From contig DASSNC010000102.1 of the NCBI GenBank assembly GCA_035688305.1, forward strand, positions 1 to 46,635: a stretch of 46,635 nt of DNA, given 5' to 3'. Both the position numbers and the translations under genes were made by a program. Below, in pieces: positions 42,778-46,635 of this stretch. Numbering within the stretch: the stretch's first letter is position 1; every line of letters begins with the position of its first letter. The DNA is from 66-474 sp035688305 (GTDB taxonomy: Bacteria > Pseudomonadota > Gammaproteobacteria > Xanthomonadales > Rhodanobacteraceae). Under the pieces are notes generated by a model, which was given only the letters and a program-made list of their open reading frames with translations, was not told the origin of the DNA and ran no database searches.

Positions 42778-44445
42778 ATGACCTCCCTGATTTTCGTCAC
42801 CGGCGGCGTGGTGTCCTCGCTTGGCAAGGGCATTGCATCGGCGTCGCTGGCGTCCATCCTTGAGGCCCGGGGCCTCAGCGTCACCCTGATGAAACTGGAT
42901 CCGTACATCAACGTCGATCCAGGCACGATGAGCCCCTTCCAGCATGGCGAGGTCTACGTGACCGACGACGGCGCCGAGACCGACCTCGACCTGGGACACT
43001 ACGAGCGCTTCGTCCGCACCCGCCTGTCGGGAAAGAATTCCATCACCACCGGCAAGATCTACGAGGCCGTGATCCGCAAGGAACGCCGCGGCGATTATCT
43101 CGGCGCCACGGTGCAGGTGATCCCGCACATCACCAACCAGATCAAGCACGCGATCGACGAGGCCACCCGCGGCTTCGACGTGGCGCTGGTCGAGATCGGC
43201 GGCACCGTGGGCGACATCGAGTCGCAGCCGTTCCTGGAGGCCGCGCGCCAGTTGCGCATCGAGCGCGGCGCCGACAACGTGCTGTTCATGCACCTGACGC
43301 TGGTGCCGTTCATCAAGGCCGCCGGCGAGATCAAGACCAAGCCGACCCAGCACTCGGTGAAGGAACTGCGCGCGCTCGGCATCCAGCCCGACATCCTGGT
43401 CTGCCGTTGCGAGGAGCCGCTGCCGGAATCGGAACGCCGCAAGATCGCGCTGTTCACCAACGTGCCGGAAAGCGCGGTGATCAGCGCCGCCGATGCGGAC
43501 ACCATCTACAAGCTGCCGCTGTGGCTCCACAAGGAGGGTCTCGACGACATCGTGGTGGAACGCCTGCATCTCGACGCCAAGCCCACCGACCTGGCGGAGT
43601 GGCGGCGCACGGTGGATGCCGTCGAGAGCCCCAGGGACGAGGTGCGCGTCTACATCGTCGGCAAGTATGTCGAGCACAAGGACGCCTACAAATCCCTCGG
43701 CGAGGCGCTGCGCCACGGCGGCATCCACAACCAGACCCGGGTGAACCTCGAGTGGGTGGATTCCGAGGTCATCGAAACGCGCGGCGCGGATGCCGTATTG
43801 CGCGATGCCGATGCGATCCTGGTGCCGGGCGGCTTCGGCAAGCGCGGATTCGAAGGCAAGATCCAGACCGTTCGCTACGCCCGCGAGCGCGGCATTCCGT
43901 ATTTCGGGATCTGCTACGGCATGCACGCGGCGGTCGTGGAGTTCGCCCGCGACGTCGCCGGCCTGTCCGGCGCGGGATCCACCGAGAACGACCGCGATTG
44001 CCTCGAGCCCGTGATCGCCCTGATCACCGAGTGGACGCAGGGCGCGGGCGACGTGCAGCGCCGCGACGAGACATCCGATCTCGGCGGCACGATGCGGCTC
44101 GGCGCCCAGGAATGCCGCCTCAAAGCCGGCACCCTGGCGCACGAGTTGTATGGCGCGGACACGATCCGCGAACGGCACCGCCATCGCTACGAATTCAACA
44201 ATCGCTATCGCGAGCGGCTGGAGAAGGCGGGCCTGGTGATCGCGGGCGTGTCGGTGGACGACCTGGTCGAGATCGTGGAACTGCCGGCTTCGAAGCACCC
44301 CTGGTTCCTGGCCTGCCAGTTCCATCCGGAATTCACTTCGACGCCGCGCGACGGACATCCGCTGTTCAACGGGTTCGTGCGCGCCGCGCGTGAGTACAAG
44401 GCCATGCGCGACGCGCCGCGGCTCGCGAAGGAAGCTGCCGGATGA
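42778..44445 (+). CDS. pyrG: CTP synthase PyrG
   Basis: A 555-residue enzyme converting UTP to CTP with glutamine. The synthetase domain begins TSLIFVTGGVVSSLGKGIAS, with LKLDPYINVDPGTMSPFQHG; the class I glutamine amidotransferase domain (from about residue 290) has the nucleophile in YFGICYGMH, and the His-x-Glu pair in CQFHPEF. An upstream in-frame ATG at 42751 falls on the -10-like site, so 42778 is preferred. Its stop overlaps kdsA (ATGA). Confidence 0.98.
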   Translation: MTSLIFVTGGVVSSLGKGIASASLASILEARGLSVTLMKLDPYINVDPGTMSPFQHGEVYVTDDGAETDLDLGHYERFVRTRLSGKNSITTGKIYEAVIRKERRGDYLGATVQVIPHITNQIKHAIDEATRGFDVALVEIGGTVGDIESQPFLEAARQLRIERGADNVLFMHLTLVPFIKAAGEIKTKPTQHSVKELRALGIQPDILVCRCEEPLPESERRKIALFTNVPESAVISAADADTIYKLPLWLHKEGLDDIVVERLHLDAKPTDLAEWRRTVDAVESPRDEVRVYIVGKYVEHKDAYKSLGEALRHGGIHNQTRVNLEWVDSEVIETRGADAVLRDADAILVPGGFGKRGFEGKIQTVRYARERGIPYFGICYGMHAAVVEFARDVAGLSGAGSTENDRDCLEPVIALITEWTQGAGDVQRRDETSDLGGTMRLGAQECRLKAGTLAHELYGADTIRERHRHRYEFNNRYRERLEKAGLVIAGVSVDDLVEIVELPASKHPWFLACQFHPEFTSTPRDGHPLFNGFVRAAREYKAMRDAPRLAKEAAG

Positions 44446-45278
44446 ATTTGTGCGGCTTCGACGTCGGCCTCGACCAACCATTCTTCCTGATCGCCGGCCC
44501 CTGCGTCGTCGAGTCCGAACAGTTGCAGCTCGACACCGCGGGAACCCTGAAGGACATCACCGGCCGGCTCGGCATCCCCTTCATCTTCAAGTCCAGCTTC
44601 GACAAGGCCAATCGCACTTCGTCGAAAAGCTTTCGCGGGCTCGGGATGGAGGAAGGCCTGCGGATCCTCGGCGAGGTGAAGAAGCAGCTTGGCGTGCCGG
44701 TGTTGACCGACGTGCACGAATACACGCCGTTCGATGAAGTCGCCGAAGTGGTGGACGTGCTGCAGACGCCGGCCTTCCTGTGCCGCCAGACCGATTTCAT
44801 CCAGAAGGTCGCGGCGGCCGGCAAGCCGGTCAACATCAAGAAGGGCCAGTTCCTGTCGCCGTGGGACATGAAGAACGTGGTCGAGAAGGCGCGTGCCGTC
44901 GGCAACGACCAGATCCTGGTGTGCGAACGCGGTGCGAGCTTCGGCTACAACAATCTCGTGTCGGACATGCGTTCGCTGGCGGTGATGCGCGAAACCAATT
45001 GCCCCGTGGTGTTCGACGCCACGCATTCGGTGCAGTTGCCGGGCGGGCAGGGCACGAAGTCCGGCGGTCAGCGCGAATTCGTGCCGGTGCTGGCGCGCGC
45101 GGCGATCGCCGTCGGGGTCGCCGGGGTTTTCATGGAAACCCATCCCGATCCCGACAAGGCCTTGTCCGACGGCCCGAACGCCTGGCCGCTGGGAAAGATG
45201 GAATCGCTGTTGGGGACACTGAAGGAACTCGATGGCGCGGTGAAGCGCGCCGGATTTCTCGAGGCGGCACGGCAATAA
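44442..45278 (+). CDS. kdsA: KDO-8-phosphate synthase KdsA (metal-dependent type)
   Basis: A 278-residue enzyme condensing arabinose 5-phosphate with phosphoenolpyruvate to make KDO-8-phosphate for lipopolysaccharide. Signatures: I-A-G-P-C21-V-V-E-S, KSSFDKANRTSSKSFRGLGM, F-L-C-R-Q-T-D-F, NIKKGQFLSPWDMKNVVEKA and DATHSVQLPGGQGTKSGG. The Cys in GPCVVES marks the metal-dependent class, unlike E. coli, which has Asn there. ATGA overlap with pyrG. Confidence 0.96.
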   Translation: MNLCGFDVGLDQPFFLIAGPCVVESEQLQLDTAGTLKDITGRLGIPFIFKSSFDKANRTSSKSFRGLGMEEGLRILGEVKKQLGVPVLTDVHEYTPFDEVAEVVDVLQTPAFLCRQTDFIQKVAAAGKPVNIKKGQFLSPWDMKNVVEKARAVGNDQILVCERGASFGYNNLVSDMRSLAVMRETNCPVVFDATHSVQLPGGQGTKSGGQREFVPVLARAAIAVGVAGVFMETHPDPDKALSDGPNAWPLGKMESLLGTLKELDGAVKRAGFLEAARQ

Positions 45279-45281
45279 ATA

Positions 45282-45383
45282 TCGTCGTCATTCCGGACGC
45301 CGCGCAGCGGCGATCCGGGATCTGCTCCTTCAGCCAGACCAAAAGCGGATTCCGGGTTCCGCGCGGCCCCGGAATGACGACGA
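45282..45383. repeat. Inverted-repeat dispersed element between kdsA and eno
   Basis: Perfect 15-bp inverted ends TCGTCGTCATTCCGG (45282–45296) and CCGGAATGACGACGA (45369–45383) enclose about 70 bases, with an inner hairpin CGCCGC-GCA-GCGGCG (45298–45312). The sequence resembles the widely dispersed GTCATTCCGG-type intergenic elements of proteobacteria that are often mistranslated as IPDAAQRRSGI or PGSPLRGVRND peptides. It carries no transposase. Confidence 0.85.
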
Positions 45384-45408
45384 ATTTCTATCATTGGCGT
45401 AGGCACAC

Positions 45409-46635
45409 ATGACCACAACGATCAAAACCATCCACGCCCGCGAAGTCCTCGACAGCCGCGGCAATCCCACGCTCGAAGCCGAGGTCACATTGGCCGATGG
45501 CGCGTTCGGTCGCGCGATCGTGCCTTCGGGCGCCTCGACCGGCACGCGTGAAGCCGTGGAACTGCGCGACGGCGACGAGTCGCGCTACCTGGGCAAGGGC
45601 GTCACGAAAGCGGTCGGCAACGTCAACGGCGAAATCGCGAAGGCGCTCGCGGGGTTCGATGCGGCCGATCAGGAGGGCCTCGACGAAAAACTGATCGCGC
45701 TGGACGGCACGCCCAACAAGTCGCGCCTCGGCGCCAATGCCACGCTTGGCGTGTCGCTGGCCGCCGCGCACGCGGTCGCGGCCTCGCGCAAGCAGCCGTT
45801 GTGGAAATACCTTGCCGGCGAACGCGCGCCCGTGCTGCCCGTCCCCATGATGAACGTGATCAATGGCGGCGTGCACGCCGACAATCCGCTCGACATGCAG
45901 GAATTCATGGTGATGCCGGCGGGCTTCGACCGGTTCTCCGATGCGCTGCGCGCGGGCGTCGAGATTTTCCACTCGCTGAAGACGCAACTGAAGAAGCGCG
46001 GCATGAATACCGCGGTCGGCGACGAGGGCGGCTTCGCGCCGGCGTTGCGTTCGCACGAGGAGGCGATCGAGGTGATCCTCGAAGCCGTCGATGCGGCCGG
46101 TTACAAGGCCGGCAGGCAAGTCTGGATCGCGCTCGATCCGGCATCGTCGGAATTCTTCGAAAGCGGCGTGTATGACCTGAAGGGCGAGAACCGCAAGCTC
46201 GACGCCGCCGGCATGGTGGAACTGTATTCGGACTGGTGCGCGAAGTATCCGATCATCAGCATCGAGGACGGCCTGGCCGAAGGCGACCAGACCGGCTGGA
46301 AGCTGATCACCGGGAAGCTCGGCCAGAAGATCCAGTTGGTGGGCGACGACCTGTTCGTCACCAATCCGTCGATCTTCCGCGAAGGCATCGCCAACCACAT
46401 CGCCAATGCGATCCTGATCAAGGTGAACCAGATCGGCACGCTCTCGGAAACGCTCGAGGCCGTCGCGATGGCCGACCAGGCTAACTATGCAGCGGTGATG
46501 TCGCACCGTTCGGGCGAAACCGAGGACACCACGATCGCCGATCTCGCGGTCGCGACCACCGCGACCCAGATCAAGACCGGTTCACTGTGCCGCTCCGACC
46601 GGATCGCCAAGTACAACCAGTTGCTGCGGATCGAG
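45409..46635 (+). CDS. eno: Enolase, C-terminus cut by window edge
   Basis: The first 409 codons of enolase, which converts 2-phosphoglycerate to phosphoenolpyruvate and is part of the RNA degradosome in some bacteria. Signatures: TTTIKTIHAREVLDSRGNPT at the start, GRAIVPSGASTGTREAVELR, PVPMMNVINGGVHADNPLDM, V-G-D-E-G-G-F-A-P, P-I-I-S-I-E-D-G-L-A-E-G-D (metal Glu/Asp) and the end KYNQLLRIE. E. coli enolase has 432 residues, so roughly 20 are beyond the window. It follows kdsA with the inverted-repeat element between. Confidence 0.98.
   Translation, partial: MTTTIKTIHAREVLDSRGNPTLEAEVTLADGAFGRAIVPSGASTGTREAVELRDGDESRYLGKGVTKAVGNVNGEIAKALAGFDAADQEGLDEKLIALDGTPNKSRLGANATLGVSLAAAHAVAASRKQPLWKYLAGERAPVLPVPMMNVINGGVHADNPLDMQEFMVMPAGFDRFSDALRAGVEIFHSLKTQLKKRGMNTAVGDEGGFAPALRSHEEAIEVILEAVDAAGYKAGRQVWIALDPASSEFFESGVYDLKGENRKLDAAGMVELYSDWCAKYPIISIEDGLAEGDQTGWKLITGKLGQKIQLVGDDLFVTNPSIFREGIANHIANAILIKVNQIGTLSETLEAVAMADQANYAAVMSHRSGETEDTTIADLAVATTATQIKTGSLCRSDRIAKYNQLLRIE

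Noticed and set aside
45330..45545. Small frames over the kdsA–eno inverted repeat (peptides such as VIPDAAQRRSGIC)
   Set aside because: These are well-known false translations of dispersed intergenic repeats.

Overview
The window looks like chromosomal core sequence of a gamma-proteobacterium of the order Xanthomonadales, most likely Rhodanobacteraceae (Rhodanobacter/Dyella-like). Reasons: high GC (roughly two thirds, estimated by eye), the order rsmI–rnpB–mraZ, the order lpxC–dciA–M23 peptidase–secA, the order pyrG–kdsA–eno, a dcw cluster in which mraY is followed directly by ftsW with no murD, and short dispersed repeats of kinds common in this group. Genus assignment is inference.

Layout. 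1–138: end of an IS3-family insertion sequence. 156–904 (minus): two small membrane-protein genes. 1271–3995 (minus): dolP-like BON lipoprotein, yraN and lpoA, divergent from rsmI (4072–4938, plus), as in Escherichia coli but without diaA. 4976–5349: RNase P RNA, ending in a hairpin plus T8 terminator. 5358–5973: non-coding stretch with a 53-bp direct repeat, then a sigma70-type promoter whose start region carries 10-bp-spaced TGGG boxes for MraZ. 5974–21619 (plus): the division and cell-wall (dcw) cluster mraZ, rsmH, ftsL, ftsI, murE, murF, mraY, ftsW, murG, murC, ddlB, ftsQ, ftsA, ftsZ. Most junctions from rsmH to ftsQ overlap by 1 to 11 bases (typically ATGA), so this is probably one translationally coupled operon that makes lipid II and builds the divisome.

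22022–27586: lpxC (lipid A), dciA (helicase loader, minus), an M23 peptidase and secA. 27681–30701 (minus): aroK–aroB–small WGR-like gene–hemE. 30925–32804 (minus): xerD then ilvE; an RDD-family membrane protein is divergent at 32846. 33332–42538 (minus): M24 aminopeptidase P-like gene, lptD, surA, pdxA, rsmA, apaG, apaH, the same order as in E. coli for lptD to apaH. It links outer-membrane biogenesis (LptD, SurA) with vitamin B6 synthesis and rRNA methylation. 42778–46635 (plus): pyrG, kdsA (metal-dependent type) and eno, which runs off the right edge.

I found no previously undescribed defence, mobile or biosynthetic system; nearly all genes are recognisable housekeeping genes. The points worth a second look are the missing murD, the MraZ operator, a heptanucleotide repeat inside murE, a promoter and nested palindromes between two convergent genes (22934–23286), hairpins and tandem repeats before ftsZ, and several families of short dispersed repeats.
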